A stretch of DNA of 64,000 nucleotides from Mastigocoleus sp. MO_188.B34 (GTDB taxonomy: Bacteria > Cyanobacteriota > Cyanobacteriia > Cyanobacteriales > Nostocaceae), in contig NZ_JASJDK010000007.1 of assembly GCF_030065675.1 (NCBI RefSeq), forward strand, positions 34,017 through 98,016, given 5' to 3'. The position numbers were made by a program, and so were the translations under genes. Below the pieces are notes generated by a model. The model saw only the letters and a program-made list of their open reading frames with translations. It had not been told where the DNA came from and ran no database searches. Every line of letters starts with the position of its first letter. Positions within the stretch are counted from its first letter, which is position 1. Shown here one piece after another: positions 46,843 to 56,846 of the stretch.

Positions 46843-47660
46843 CGTTCTACTTATTTTCTCCTCCGCACTTGTTCTATTTGCAACAATTATCTGCCGCGTT
46901 CGGGAAATTATCTAGGTAAATTGAGTATATTCCTGCCATATTATTTATTTACACTCAATAGCTGTGTAAATCTCGCGAAACAGATAACATTTACAATCTA
47001 TTCAAATTATTCTCCTACAAAAGCACAATTATTTTTCCTATCCTCACATTTCTTCCAAAATCACTGATTTACATAAATTTACTACTTTTTACTGTACTTC
47101 CCTAAGAGTACTTATTTAGTGAGCAAATTTAATTTATATATTTACCCAATTTACATTTACCCATTACATTTACCCAATTTAAATGTGAAAATAGCGATCG
47201 CGATTTAATTATCAACTCCACATTTATATCCCAAGTATTTATATCCAAAGTATTTTGTGGTGGGATGTCTACTTGGCTGAAGCGGGAAGAATTCCCATGT
47301 TTATTTATACGCAAAGAATTAGTGTCGGATATGTTAAGCAACACTCAGCATGGCATTACTAGGACTTACACAAATGGCATATTTTTCCTGTAGGGTGTGT
47401 GATGCTGTGAAAATATCTGAACGTAAGAATAAGACTTATAGCGTCACGCACCAACCACCAATTGTGACACTTGCGTAAGTCCTGATTACAATTTATTCAC
47501 GGTAAATAATGACTTTTTAATTTACGCCCTTTGATACTTGCCAGTAAAAGACGGAGTAAATGAACAATAGATAATCAAAAAACGACCTTCAATTACCTAT
47601 TACCCATTACCTGTTACCTACTAAAAAAAGTCCATTACAATATAGTGATTAAACCAATCA
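46843..47660. other. Non-coding gap with MITE
   Basis: 818 bp. Contains repeated 'atttaccca' units (47138-47180), a HIP1-like site, and the AGGACTTAC element at 47361-47483. A 71-codon minus-strand frame (47129-47344) overlaps the small repeats and is not called. Confidence 0.55.
47361..47483. repeat. MITE-like element, AGGACTTAC ends
   Basis: AGGACTTACACAA at the left and TTGCGTAAGTCCT at the right form imperfect terminal inverted repeats of 13 bp around 97 bp of non-coding DNA. The same ends bound the 58574-58653 element. No transposase inside. Probably mobilised by an IS elsewhere in the genome. Confidence 0.7.
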
Positions 47661-48578
47661 TTACTCGGACTTGATATCTTCAAACCGATAACGACTACCA
47701 AGAATGTAATCCTCATTGATTTCAAAAGATGTCCACCGACGTTTTAAGTTCTCTGCAACAAAACCTGTAGTATTCGAACCAGAAAATGGATCTAGTACTA
47801 CATCACCTTCATCAGTCACAAATTTAATAAAGAATTCTGCAAAAGCTGAAGGAAAACGTGCGGGATGAGGTTTAACTCCTTCTTGCTTACAGCGACGCAA
47901 ATAAGCGCTGTTTGACTCGGTATTAGCAAGTTCTAACAAATTAGGTGGAATTGCGCCTTGGTTATCCTTTTGGAATTTATTCGAAATATCATGACCGCTA
48001 GGACGTAATTTAGCCTTATAGCCGCGTTTGAGTAATTGCTTCATACTTTTGCTATAAGGCTTTAAAACTTTTCTATTGTTAGCTTTGGGGTGAGGAGTTT
48101 TTGATAACCACCAAACTACGTTTACTGAATCTTTAACCCGAATTCGCCGCACAGTTACCCACTCTGCTGGGGTTGGAAGTCGAGATGGATTGTAATGATA
48201 AAATTCTTGGGCGAGATAAAATCCAACTTCCTTACACAATGTGACTAAAAGTTCGTATTGATAAATACTACGAACCGGAAAACCTGGAAGATATGCACCA
48301 CCTAAGTCCAATACAAATGAACCATCTGGAGCGAGGACTCGTTTGAATTCACGAGCAAAAGGTAAAAACCATTCTATATATTTTTCTGCACTTTCATTGC
48401 CATATTCTTTTTTTCTTGTGAGCGCAAAGGGAGGCGAAGTTAAAATTAAGTTGACACTGTCGTCGGGGATAAACTTAATTAATTCGAGAGTGTTACCTAA
48501 ATATACATTGCCGTAATCCTTACTATAGTAAGCAGTAAAGTTTATTTCGTTTTGTGGACTTGTGTCTTCCTGTTTCAA
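47661..48578 (-). CDS. DNA methyltransferase, beta class (probably N4-cytosine)
   Basis: 305 residues. The catalytic motif IV TSPPF (47-51) comes first and the AdoMet-binding DPFSGSNTTG (263-272) comes near the C-terminus, so this is the permuted beta class. The SPPF form and overall similarity to PvuII/BamHII-type enzymes ('EYGNESAEKYIEWFLPFARE', 'GSFVLDLGGAYLPGFPVRSI') point to N4-cytosine methylation. Starts at a TTG (48578); an in-frame stop 13-15 bp upstream rules out a longer protein. No classical restriction gene is adjacent, but a ParA with a PD-(D/E)XK-like domain and a ParB-like gene lie upstream on the same strand. Confidence 0.85.
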   Translation of the reverse strand: MKQEDTSPQNEINFTAYYSKDYGNVYLGNTLELIKFIPDDSVNLILTSPPFALTRKKEYGNESAEKYIEWFLPFAREFKRVLAPDGSFVLDLGGAYLPGFPVRSIYQYELLVTLCKEVGFYLAQEFYHYNPSRLPTPAEWVTVRRIRVKDSVNVVWWLSKTPHPKANNRKVLKPYSKSMKQLLKRGYKAKLRPSGHDISNKFQKDNQGAIPPNLLELANTESNSAYLRRCKQEGVKPHPARFPSAFAEFFIKFVTDEGDVVLDPFSGSNTTGFVAENLKRRWTSFEINEDYILGSRYRFEDIKSE

Positions 48579-48944
48579 GGCTTGTAACTTTTAGAAAACC
48601 TTCTCAGTGTTATATTTATAGCTTGTTTTGGGGACAAAATATTTTTTTTTCAAATTACCCAAGACTTGAAATGAGCTGAAAAGGAATGGCTCTCATGGTT
48701 TGAAGCTAAGTTAATAAAATTATGTGTTGGCAATATTAATAACTTTAGCTTTTATTTTACATTGGTTTTAAAATTGATTCAAAAATTTGTAGTATTTGTC
48801 GCTGTTTTAAAAATCCAAAGATGACTGAAATTTTACCACTTGCTTCATTTTCTACTTACTTTTACCACTGCAACTGGCAAAATTAAAAGCAAATTTGTTC
48901 AACAGACTTGCTCTCTTAAAATAGATATTTTTTCAAGATAAATA
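48579..48944. other. Gap between methyltransferase and ParB-like gene
   Basis: 366 bp, AT-rich, no coding ORF and no terminator seen. The methyltransferase may have its own promoter here or be read through from the ParA operon. Confidence 0.45.
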
Positions 48945-49487
48945 TTAAACCTTGGGTTCCTTATATGCTTTTAACCATTTTAAAGTTCTTTTAACTCCCA
49001 AACGATGTTTTAAATCTTCAAGGGAGTTATATGTACGGTTATCTAGTATCAGCTTGGCATACCCATCTTTAATTCCAGGGATGCTCATCAAAGTAGATTT
49101 ATCGCTGTTATTGAGAAAACTTAAAAAATCTTCCACGTCACATGGTTCTATGACTCTTTGATTAAGTTTCGATTGTAGTGTTACTTGTTCTATAGCCTTT
49201 CCAATTACTACTTGCTGTGCAGCAATAATAAATACCCAAATTTGTTCAATATTAGCAAGTTTTGCGGCTTCATAAATCGCAAGTCCGGTAAGCAGATGAT
49301 ATGTATCTTCTCTATCTGTCAAGCAAACTAGCGGAAGAGCAAAGTTACAGTTAAATTCATCTTTCCAAGAACTGGAAATTTTCTCTAACATGCATGGAGA
49401 AGTACCAGAATCTTTTTGAAAAACTTCGATTTGATTAAGGGAAATCAGATAAGGCTTACATTCTATACCTTTATATAAATCAGGCAT
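48945..49487 (-). CDS. ParB-like / helix-hairpin-helix protein
   Basis: 180 residues. The N-terminal part has a ParB/sulfiredoxin-fold layout: 'PYLISLNQIEVFQKDSG', 'MLEKISSSWKDEFNCNFALP', 'YHLLTGLAIYEAAKLANIEQ' and 'IWVFII'. The usual G-x-R-R motif is changed (GLAIYEAA), so any nuclease or nucleotide activity is uncertain. The C-terminal part (about 125-180) is a helix-hairpin-helix ('TLMSIPGIKDGYAKLILDNR', 'YNSLEDLKHRLGV') of the DNA-binding type. It starts 9 bp after the ParA stop and is surely in one transcript with it. Confidence 0.6.
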   Translation of the reverse strand: MPDLYKGIECKPYLISLNQIEVFQKDSGTSPCMLEKISSSWKDEFNCNFALPLVCLTDREDTYHLLTGLAIYEAAKLANIEQIWVFIIAAQQVVIGKAIEQVTLQSKLNQRVIEPCDVEDFLSFLNNSDKSTLMSIPGIKDGYAKLILDNRTYNSLEDLKHRLGVKRTLKWLKAYKEPKV

Positions 49488-49496
49488 TTTACTTAG

Positions 49497-50834
49497 TCAG
49501 TTTTTCTCAATAGTATTAATTATTCTGATTATTTCCTGAGTCAAGCTGATAAATTGATAAGCTACATTTTTTCCCTTTCCAGTCTTTTCTGCATATACAG
49601 ACATTGGTTGACGAGCTTTCAAAGCTTCACCCACATAGGTTGAATGTTGAATTTCCTGGAGCATTGAAATATTTTGACGTTCGAAGCGATTCTTTATCAA
49701 TTCCTTCATTGTTCTATTTAAATTAGTCCCTCGAGTCATAAAAGGAACAATCCCGATAATTTTACCCCTTTTACCCTCTGTGTTCTGCTCGATTTCTTTG
49801 ACTTGCTTGATTGGATTATTTATTCCGTAAGCTGAAAGATATTCCATCTGAGATGGAATCACCATATATTGAGCCGCACACACTCCATTCCAAGTAATAT
49901 CTGTATAGCTTGGAGGAGTATCGATGATGACGTAATCATAATCTTTGGCTATATCTGACTTTTGAAGTCCCTTATTAAGTAACTCTTGACGATAAGGTCT
50001 ACTACCAATTTCAGCATCTTTTGTTCTATAGCTACCAGGAATTACATCTATTTTTCCGTTTATACCCCAAATATAATAGTTAATATATTTATTAAATTGA
50101 CTGCTATAAACATAATCCATATAGTTAAACCCAAGACCTTTGTCTGCCTTCAAAAAGTCAATTAATTCTTTTCTTCCAGCAAACTCATCGAGAATTTGTT
50201 CGACTTCTTCTAAGCTAGAAGCATTGTCAATTTCATCAGCTCTATTAACTCCTAAGACTAAGCTTGCATTTGCTTGATCGTCTAAATCAACAACTAAAAC
50301 TCTATTACCTTGTTTTGCTAATTCAAAAGCAAGATTAATCACCAAAGTTGTTTTACCAACCCCACCTTTTGAGGTATGAATAGAAATTGTACGCATATTA
50401 ATTGTAAATAAGAAATCACGTAGAAACTCAGCAATAGGTTCTACTCTAGTCGGATCTTTAATAGTATGCTTGGTAATTAAATTAAATTGACCATTAGTTA
50501 ATTCATATACTTCCAGTCGGAAAGGATCTATCAATAGCCCAAACCGAGTATTTGAATAATTTAGATATGTATATAATTGATAACGAGCACTATCATCTAT
50601 CCGAGCAATTGCACTTTTAATTTCAACTAAAAAATTAATATATCTGTTTAAGTCCTCAATATAAAAATCTACCCACCATTTTTTTCGACAATTTCTTAAC
50701 TTTTTGATTTTAAACTCCGGATACCAATGAGAGTAACCACTTTTTGCTGGTAACCCAGCCATTTGTAGCATTTTTTGAACTAAATGCAAAGACACATATG
50801 CTTCATTGTTCCACTCAGATGAAATTTGAGACAT
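49497..50834 (-). CDS. ParA-family ATPase with PD-(D/E)XK-like N-terminal domain
   Basis: 445 residues. Residues about 1-140 look like the nuclease-type N-terminal domain of type I restriction subunits: 'WWVDFYIE' (Asp56), 'INFLVEIKSA' (Glu71-x-Lys73), a Gln86 in 'ARYQLYTYL', and 'RFGLLIDPFRLEVYEL'. From 147 a complete ParA domain follows: deviant Walker A 'TSKGGVGKTTL' (154-164), 'VLVVDLDDQANAS' and Walker B 'DYVIIDTPPS'. ParA proteins move plasmids or other cargo by ATP-driven patterning; a nuclease domain fused to one is not a partition protein in the usual form. A ParB-like gene follows at once and a DNA methyltransferase gene next. Confidence 0.7.
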   Translation of the reverse strand: MSQISSEWNNEAYVSLHLVQKMLQMAGLPAKSGYSHWYPEFKIKKLRNCRKKWWVDFYIEDLNRYINFLVEIKSAIARIDDSARYQLYTYLNYSNTRFGLLIDPFRLEVYELTNGQFNLITKHTIKDPTRVEPIAEFLRDFLFTINMRTISIHTSKGGVGKTTLVINLAFELAKQGNRVLVVDLDDQANASLVLGVNRADEIDNASSLEEVEQILDEFAGRKELIDFLKADKGLGFNYMDYVYSSQFNKYINYYIWGINGKIDVIPGSYRTKDAEIGSRPYRQELLNKGLQKSDIAKDYDYVIIDTPPSYTDITWNGVCAAQYMVIPSQMEYLSAYGINNPIKQVKEIEQNTEGKRGKIIGIVPFMTRGTNLNRTMKELIKNRFERQNISMLQEIQHSTYVGEALKARQPMSVYAEKTGKGKNVAYQFISLTQEIIRIINTIEKN

Positions 50835-51060
50835 ACTATTAGATATACAGGTTTAGCAAGCAAAAAACATTTTAAAGCTATTCTGTATGTAATATGCCTT
50901 CATTGTGTTATCAATATCCCAAAACAATTAAATAAAAACTTTAATTTCTAACATTTTGATACAATATTCGATTAAATTTAGAGTCTTTTTCTAAGTATTT
51001 GCTAAAACCATGCCCAATAACAGGATATTAGCTAGCTTCTATTAGAAGGTAATAGAATAA

Positions 51061-51115
51061 AGTCAAAATTCATTAGCTTAGCGTGTCCGTAGGACATAAT
51101 TCAAAATTCAAAAGC
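51061..51115. repeat. tgtccgtaggaca repeat with flanks
   Basis: Copy at 51084-51096 with 'aaaattcattagcttagcg' before and 'cataattcaaaattcaaaag' after. Confidence 0.8.
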
Positions 51116-51200
51116 TATTATTTATAACCTTTTACTCCTTACTTCTTGCTCCTTACTCGCAGGTAGCACTGTATCTATTTTGAATTTTGAGTTGAGCTTA

Positions 51201-51486
51201 ATATAGCGGTTTTCATTTTAATCAAATATATTTTTAAATTCCCAAATGTAGAGACGTAAAATTATGACCTTACGGTCACGCAATACCTAGAGCCTGCGGC
51301 GACGGCGTTAAACCTTACGGTATGGCTGCGCTTACACCGTAAGGTGCGTCTTTGCCTCTAGCTATAGCTGCGCTTACGGCGCAAGCCGCGTGCATTCGTC
51401 GCTAGACGCGTCCGACCCGGTACGCTTGCGCTAGGCGCTAATACGTCTCTACGAGGTGTACTATACTCAACCGAAAACCGCTATAT
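51201..51486. repeat. Nested inverted-repeat element (MITE-like), GC-rich core
   Basis: Outer ends ATATAGCGGTTTTC (51201-51214) and GAAAACCGCTATAT (51473-51486) are perfect 14-bp inverted repeats. An inner pair, GTAGAGACGTA (51248-51258) and TACGTCTCTAC (51442-51452), is nested inside. The core is GC-rich and contains 'agagcctgcggcg', also present at 60.8 kb. Confidence 0.75.
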
Positions 51487-51517
51487 CACAATTAATTGTA
51501 CAAAAAATCATTGCACA

Positions 51518-51549
51518 AAAAATCCCCTACCTGAGGCAGGGGATTTTTT
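51518..51549 (-). terminator. psaB intrinsic terminator
   Basis: AAATCCCCT (51519-51527) and AGGGGATTT (51537-51545 region) form a strong stem with T/A runs on both sides, 26 bp beyond the psaB stop. On the minus strand the T-run follows the hairpin. Confidence 0.85.
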
Positions 51550-51575
51550 AATAACCTAAACCACTAGCAGTAGGA

Positions 51576-53801
51576 TTAACCAAACTTACCAGCCGTTGAA
51601 GCTATGAGGAAGGCGGCATACGTCAGTACATAACCAACAGCAAAGTGAGCTAGACCAACTACACGCGCTTGAACGATGGATAAAGCAACGGGCTTGTCTT
51701 TCCAACGAACTAAGTTCGCCAAAGGAGTACGCTCGTGTGCCCAAACCAAGGTTTCAATTAACTCTTGCCAGTAACCTCTCCAGGAGATTAAGAACATGAA
51801 GCCAGTTGCCCAAACTAGGTGTCCGAATAAGAACATCCATGCCCAAACAGACAGGTTATTCATGCCGTAGGGGTTGTACCCGTTAATCAACTGAGCAGAG
51901 TTTGCCCACAGATAATCGCGGAACCAGCCCATGAGATACGTAGAGTTCTCATTGAACTGTGCCACATTTCCTTGCCATATACCCAGGTGTTTCCAGTGCC
52001 AGTAGAATGTTACCCATCCAACCGTATTTAATGACCAGAACAGAGCTAGATAGAAGGAGTCCCAAGCGGAGATATCACAAGTACCGCCACGACCAGGACC
52101 ATCACAAGGGAATGCATAGCCGAAGTCCTTTTTATCGGGCATCAGCTTAGAACCACGAGCATCTAAAGCACCTTTAACAAGTACCAGAACTGTGGTGTGA
52201 ATTGCTAAAGCAAAGGCGTGGTGTACTAAGAAGTCACCAGGTCCAATGGTTAAGAATAGAGAGTTTGTACCACTATTAATGGCATCTAACCAACCACTTA
52301 ACCAAACATTGCCATTATTCGGAAAAGCTGTATAGGCAATACTATCTGGGTTAGATAGTAAAGTATCCATGCCATACAACAATTTACCGTGAGAAGCTTG
52401 AATGAACTGAGCAAATACCGGCTCAATCAAGATTTGTTTCTCGGGTGTGCCGAAAGCAACTACTACGTCATTGTGTACGTACAAACCTAAGGTGTGGAAA
52501 CCTAGGAAGAGAGATACCCAACTCAAGTGGGAGATAATCGCTTCTTTATGCTTCAACACGCGGTCTAATACGTTGCCCTTGTTTTGTTCGGGGTCATAGT
52601 CACGAACCCAGAAGATCGCAGCGTGGGCAAAAGCACCAGTCATCAAGAAAACTGCAATGTACTGGTGGTGGGTGTACAGAGCTGCCTGCGTGGTGTAATC
52701 CCTAGAAATAAATGCATAGGGAGGCAGTGAGTACATGTGCTGTGCTACTAGGGAGCAAATTGTTCCCAAAGATGCCAGTGCCAAAGACAACTGGAAGTGT
52801 AGCGAGTTGTTGATAGTATCGTACAAACCTTGGTGGGGCAAGTTGAATTGACCTTCACTCTTGCTACCAAAGAATGTTTTGGCGTTAAGCATCTCTTTGA
52901 TGTTGTGACCAATACCGAAGTTTGTCCGGTACATATGACCAGCAACAATAAAAAGAACTGCGATCGCCAGGTGGTGGTGAGCCATATCGGTCAACCACAG
53001 TGACTCAGTCTGGGGATGGAATCCACCCAAAAAGGTCAAAATTGCAGTACCAGCACCTTGGGAAGTACCAAATATGTGACTTGCTGTATCGGGATTCTGA
53101 GCATAAACACCCCAGTTCCCGGTAAAGAAGGGTTGTAAACCTGCTGGATGTGGTGGTGTGCTCAAGAAGTTATCCCAACCTACGTGAACGCCACGAGATT
53201 CAGGGATAGCAACGTGAACCAAGTGACCAGTCCAAGCCAAAGAGCTAACGCCAAAAAGACCAGCTAGGTGGTGATTCAGACGAGGCTCAGCACTCTTGAA
53301 CCAAGAGAGGCTGGGACGGAACTTGGGTTGTAAGTGCAACCAACCTGCGAACAAGAATACTGAAGCTAGGAGCAGTAAGAATACCGAACCTGTGTAAAGG
53401 TCGTTATTGGTTCGCATGCCAATGGTGTACCACCAGTGGTAAACACCAGAGTAAGCAATATTAACAGGATTGCTTGCTCCACCTTGGGTGAAAGCTTCGA
53501 TTGCTGGTTGACCAAAGTGGGGATCCCAAATTGCATGGGCAATAGGACGGATGTGAAGAGGATCTTTAATCCACTGTTCAAAGTTACCTTGCCAAGCAAC
53601 GTGGAACAGGAGGCTGGATGCCCACAGGAAAATGATTGCCAGGTGACCGAAGTGTGTTGCAAAAATCTTTTGATAAAGATTCTCTTCGGTCATGCCATCA
53701 TGGCTTTCAAAATCATTTCCCATAGCCATCGCATACCAAATCCGACGCGTAGTCGGATCCTGTGCGAGATCCTGGCTAAATTTTGGAAATTTTGTCGCCA
53801 T
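51576..53801 (-). CDS. psaB: Photosystem I P700 chlorophyll a apoprotein A2
   Basis: 741 residues, standard length. Eleven membrane helices, with many His ligands for chlorophyll. The iron-sulfur cluster Fx motif '[20 protein letters not shown]' is intact, as is the P700 region ('[20 protein letters not shown]'). Starts [20 protein letters not shown]. PsaB with PsaA forms the reaction-centre heterodimer that holds P700, A0, A1 and Fx. It follows psaA after 179 bp on the same strand and ends at a strong terminator. Confidence 0.99.
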   Translation of the reverse strand: MATKFPKFSQDLAQDPTTRRIWYAMAMGNDFESHDGMTEENLYQKIFATHFGHLAIIFLWASSLLFHVAWQGNFEQWIKDPLHIRPIAHAIWDPHFGQPAIEAFTQGGASNPVNIAYSGVYHWWYTIGMRTNNDLYTGSVFLLLLASVFLFAGWLHLQPKFRPSLSWFKSAEPRLNHHLAGLFGVSSLAWTGHLVHVAIPESRGVHVGWDNFLSTPPHPAGLQPFFTGNWGVYAQNPDTASHIFGTSQGAGTAILTFLGGFHPQTESLWLTDMAHHHLAIAVLFIVAGHMYRTNFGIGHNIKEMLNAKTFFGSKSEGQFNLPHQGLYDTINNSLHFQLSLALASLGTICSLVAQHMYSLPPYAFISRDYTTQAALYTHHQYIAVFLMTGAFAHAAIFWVRDYDPEQNKGNVLDRVLKHKEAIISHLSWVSLFLGFHTLGLYVHNDVVVAFGTPEKQILIEPVFAQFIQASHGKLLYGMDTLLSNPDSIAYTAFPNNGNVWLSGWLDAINSGTNSLFLTIGPGDFLVHHAFALAIHTTVLVLVKGALDARGSKLMPDKKDFGYAFPCDGPGRGGTCDISAWDSFYLALFWSLNTVGWVTFYWHWKHLGIWQGNVAQFNENSTYLMGWFRDYLWANSAQLINGYNPYGMNNLSVWAWMFLFGHLVWATGFMFLISWRGYWQELIETLVWAHERTPLANLVRWKDKPVALSIVQARVVGLAHFAVGYVLTYAAFLIASTAGKFG

Positions 53802-53852
53802 AGGTTTTATAAATCCTCAGACATAATAGCCATTTGATTTAAGCTTTTTTAG

Positions 53853-53880
53853 GAGTTTTGAGTTTTGAGTTTTGAGTTTT
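53853..53880. repeat. Short 7-bp repeat in the psaA-psaB gap
   Basis: Four copies of 'gttttga' in the 179-bp spacer between psaA and psaB, about 50-80 bp upstream of the psaB start. Confidence 0.8.
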
Positions 53881-53980
53881 AACAATCGAAAGTTAATAAC
53901 TTGTGACATATTGTCATCTATCACTAATATTCAAAAGTTTTATGACCCAAACCCATTACTCAAACTCATAAAGCCAATTG

Positions 53981-56242
53981 TCAGCCTACTGAAAGTATGT
54001 GTGCGTGGAAGAATGCCCAAGTTGTTGCGATTCCTCCCAAAAGATAGTGTGCCAATCCTACTGCACGACCTTGAGTAATACTCAAAGCACGAGGTTGAAT
54101 TGCAGGTGCTACCTTTAACTTATTGTGAGCCCAAACAATGGATTCAATCAATTCTTGCCAGTAGCCGCGACCACTGAATAAGAACATCAAGCTGAATGCC
54201 CAAATGAAGTGAGCGCCCAAGAACATCAGACCGTAGCCTGAAAGGGGACTGCCATAGGAGTTAATTACCTGTGCAGCTTGTGCCCATAAGAAGTCGCGTA
54301 ACCAGCCATTGATGGTGATCGCACTTTGAGCAAAGTTTCCGTAAGTGATATGAGACACATTGCCAGATGCGTCTACAGTACCCCAAACATCAGATTGCAT
54401 CTTCCAACTAAAGTGGAAAATTACAACTGAGAGGCAGTTATACATCCAGAATAGTCCGAGGAATACGTGATCCCATCCAGATACTTGACAAGTACCACCA
54501 CGACCAGGACCGTCGCAGGGGAAGCGGAAGCCCAAGTTTCCTTTGTCTGGAATCAGACGAGAACTCCGGGCATATAAAACACCTTTAAGCAGGATTAAAA
54601 CGGTAACGTGAATGGTGAACGCGTGAATGTGATGCACCATGAAGTCAGCCGTACCCAAAGCAATGGGCATCATTGCGACTTTTCCACCTACTGCTACAAC
54701 ACCGCCACCAAAAGCATGGGATACAGTTGCTAAAGCGTTGGGTGCTGTACCACCGATACCAGGAGCGATTGTGTGGATATTTTGTACCCACTGAGCAAAC
54801 ACTGGCTGCAATTGAATTGCGGTGTCAGAGAACATGTCTTGGGGACGACCCAAGGCACGCATTGTGTCGTTATGAATGTACAAACCAAAGCTATGGAAGC
54901 CTAGGAAAATACATACCCAGTTGAGGTGGGAAATAATTGCATCCCGATGACGGATAACCCGATCTAGTAAGTTGTCTTGGTTAACTACTGGATCGTAATC
55001 TCGCACCATGAATATGGCTCCGTGAGCTGCACCACCAACAATTAAGAAACCACCAATCCACATGTGATGAGTAAATAGGCACAACTGAGTTGCATAGTCA
55101 GTCGCCAAGTATGGATATGGAGGCATGGAGTACATGTGATGCGCCACAATAATTGTCAAAGAACCTAGCATTGCAAGGTTAATTGCCAATTGAGCATGCC
55201 AAGATGTAGTCAAAACTTCATAAAGACCCTTGTGACCTTGACCGGTGAAGGGACCTCTATGATTTTCGAGAATTTCTTTGATGCTGTGACCAATACCCCA
55301 ATTGGTACGGTACATGTGACCTGCGACGATAAATACTACCGCGATCGCCAAGTGGTGATGGGCAATATCTGTCATCCACAAGCTACCTGTAACTGGGTTC
55401 AAACCACCTTTGAAGGTGAGAAAATCTGCATATTGTCCCCAGTCCAAGGTAAAGAAAGGTGTTAACCCATTAGCAAAGCCGGGATAAAGCTCAGCTAACA
55501 ACTCTTTATTAAATAGAAATTCATGGGGTAAAGGAATGTCCTTAATTGCAACTCCTGCATCCAATAACTTGTTTACAGGAGCGGATACGTGAATTAAGTG
55601 ACCTGCCCAACCCAAAGAACCACAACCAAGCAATACTGCCAAGTGGTGATTCAACATGGACTCTACGTTCTGGAACCATTCCAGTTTTGGTGCGCGTTTG
55701 TGGTAGTGGAACCAGCCTGCAAATAGGAATAAGCCTGCTAATACTAAACCACCAATCGCTGTGCAGTAGAGTTGGAATGAACTGGTAATACCCCAGCCAC
55801 GCCATACATGGAATATGCCGCTTGTGATTTGAATTCCGTGGAATCCACCACCAACATCTCCGTTTAAAATATCTTGCCCAACAATGGGCCAAACGACTTG
55901 AGCGCTGGGTTTAACCCCCAGCGGGTCGCTTAACCAAGCTTCATAGTTAGAAAACTTGGCTCCGTGAAATATCATCCCGCTCAGCCACAAGGTTACTATC
56001 GCTAAGTGACCAAAGTGAGCCGCGAAGATTTTGCGGGATATATCTTCTAGATCGCTTGTATGTGTATCAAAGTCATGGGCGAGCGCATGTAAGTTCCAAA
56101 TCCACGTAGTGGTTTTTGGACCCCGGCCTAAGCTTCTGTCGAAATGACCTGGTTTTGCCCACTTCTCGAAAGAAGTTGGTACTGGATCCTTGTCGACTAT
56201 AACTCTAGCTTTCTTTTCCTCTCGCTCAGAGGTACTTGTCAT
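53981..56242 (-). CDS. psaA: Photosystem I P700 chlorophyll a apoprotein A1
   Basis: 753 residues, standard length. Starts [20 protein letters not shown]; membrane helices and chlorophyll His ligands match PsaA, and the Fx motif '[20 protein letters not shown]' is intact. Forms the photosystem I core with PsaB. It is the first gene of the psaAB transcript; the upstream 570 bp is non-coding and must hold the light-responsive promoter, although no high-light element can be placed with certainty. Confidence 0.99.
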   Translation of the reverse strand: MTSTSEREEKKARVIVDKDPVPTSFEKWAKPGHFDRSLGRGPKTTTWIWNLHALAHDFDTHTSDLEDISRKIFAAHFGHLAIVTLWLSGMIFHGAKFSNYEAWLSDPLGVKPSAQVVWPIVGQDILNGDVGGGFHGIQITSGIFHVWRGWGITSSFQLYCTAIGGLVLAGLFLFAGWFHYHKRAPKLEWFQNVESMLNHHLAVLLGCGSLGWAGHLIHVSAPVNKLLDAGVAIKDIPLPHEFLFNKELLAELYPGFANGLTPFFTLDWGQYADFLTFKGGLNPVTGSLWMTDIAHHHLAIAVVFIVAGHMYRTNWGIGHSIKEILENHRGPFTGQGHKGLYEVLTTSWHAQLAINLAMLGSLTIIVAHHMYSMPPYPYLATDYATQLCLFTHHMWIGGFLIVGGAAHGAIFMVRDYDPVVNQDNLLDRVIRHRDAIISHLNWVCIFLGFHSFGLYIHNDTMRALGRPQDMFSDTAIQLQPVFAQWVQNIHTIAPGIGGTAPNALATVSHAFGGGVVAVGGKVAMMPIALGTADFMVHHIHAFTIHVTVLILLKGVLYARSSRLIPDKGNLGFRFPCDGPGRGGTCQVSGWDHVFLGLFWMYNCLSVVIFHFSWKMQSDVWGTVDASGNVSHITYGNFAQSAITINGWLRDFLWAQAAQVINSYGSPLSGYGLMFLGAHFIWAFSLMFLFSGRGYWQELIESIVWAHNKLKVAPAIQPRALSITQGRAVGLAHYLLGGIATTWAFFHAHILSVG

Positions 56243-56846
56243 TCTACCTCCTCTCTAGATAAGGATTGAGGAATCAATTTTCTCACAAGTTACTTTCTTG
56301 AGTTTGCGAAACTTTTCACTTTCTCCATAAATATACTGGAGTCACAAGAAATTTTTTTTTGTGATTAGTGGTTTCAGTTGAATTATAAGGGCTTTACTCC
56401 CATATAGTCAGAAACATTTTAACAATAATTAAAAATCCCTGGATCGATTGTCCAATATTGATTGTGTCTTTTAAATAGCTGTGCAAAAGTCAATAGTTAC
56501 TGGATTTAATTTACAAACAGAAACAATTCGCAACGTTTATCAACTTGTAGTTTTTGATTGATGTTCGATTTAATTCTCATAAATAAGTTCGTTGATTATG
56601 CTCTAGCTCTATTGTCTGTGGAGTATGAGCTTTAATTGCTTTTTGGTTATTGATTTTTTGATGTATTCAAAAAAACTATGAATCAGATGACAATGGAAAG
56701 GATAAAAATTTTATATTTTACTTCCGGATATGAAAAATGAACTATATTTCTGCTTTGGGGCTATATTTTGCTACCAATAAATTCAGACAAAATTAATACG
56801 AATAATTTGAATGATTATTAGTACTTGGAAATGTAAGGGAAAGCTG
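56243..56846. promoter_or_regulatory. psaA upstream region
   Basis: About 600 bp between psaA and the divergent lipoprotein gene; AT-rich, no ORF. psaA promoters in cyanobacteria are typically long and light-regulated. A TATACT-like box occurs near 56331, but no transcription start can be assigned. Confidence 0.45.

Larger units (their letters stand above)
50835..51575. other. Gap with repeats between the ParA operon and psaB
   Basis: 741 bp: a tgtccgtaggaca repeat (51084-51096), a nested inverted-repeat element (51201-51486), and the psaB terminator (51518-51549). No gene. Confidence 0.7.

Noticed and set aside
47129..47344. 71-codon minus-strand frame near 47.2 kb
   Set aside because: Overlaps small 'atttaccca' repeats, and has no ribosome site or recognisable domain.
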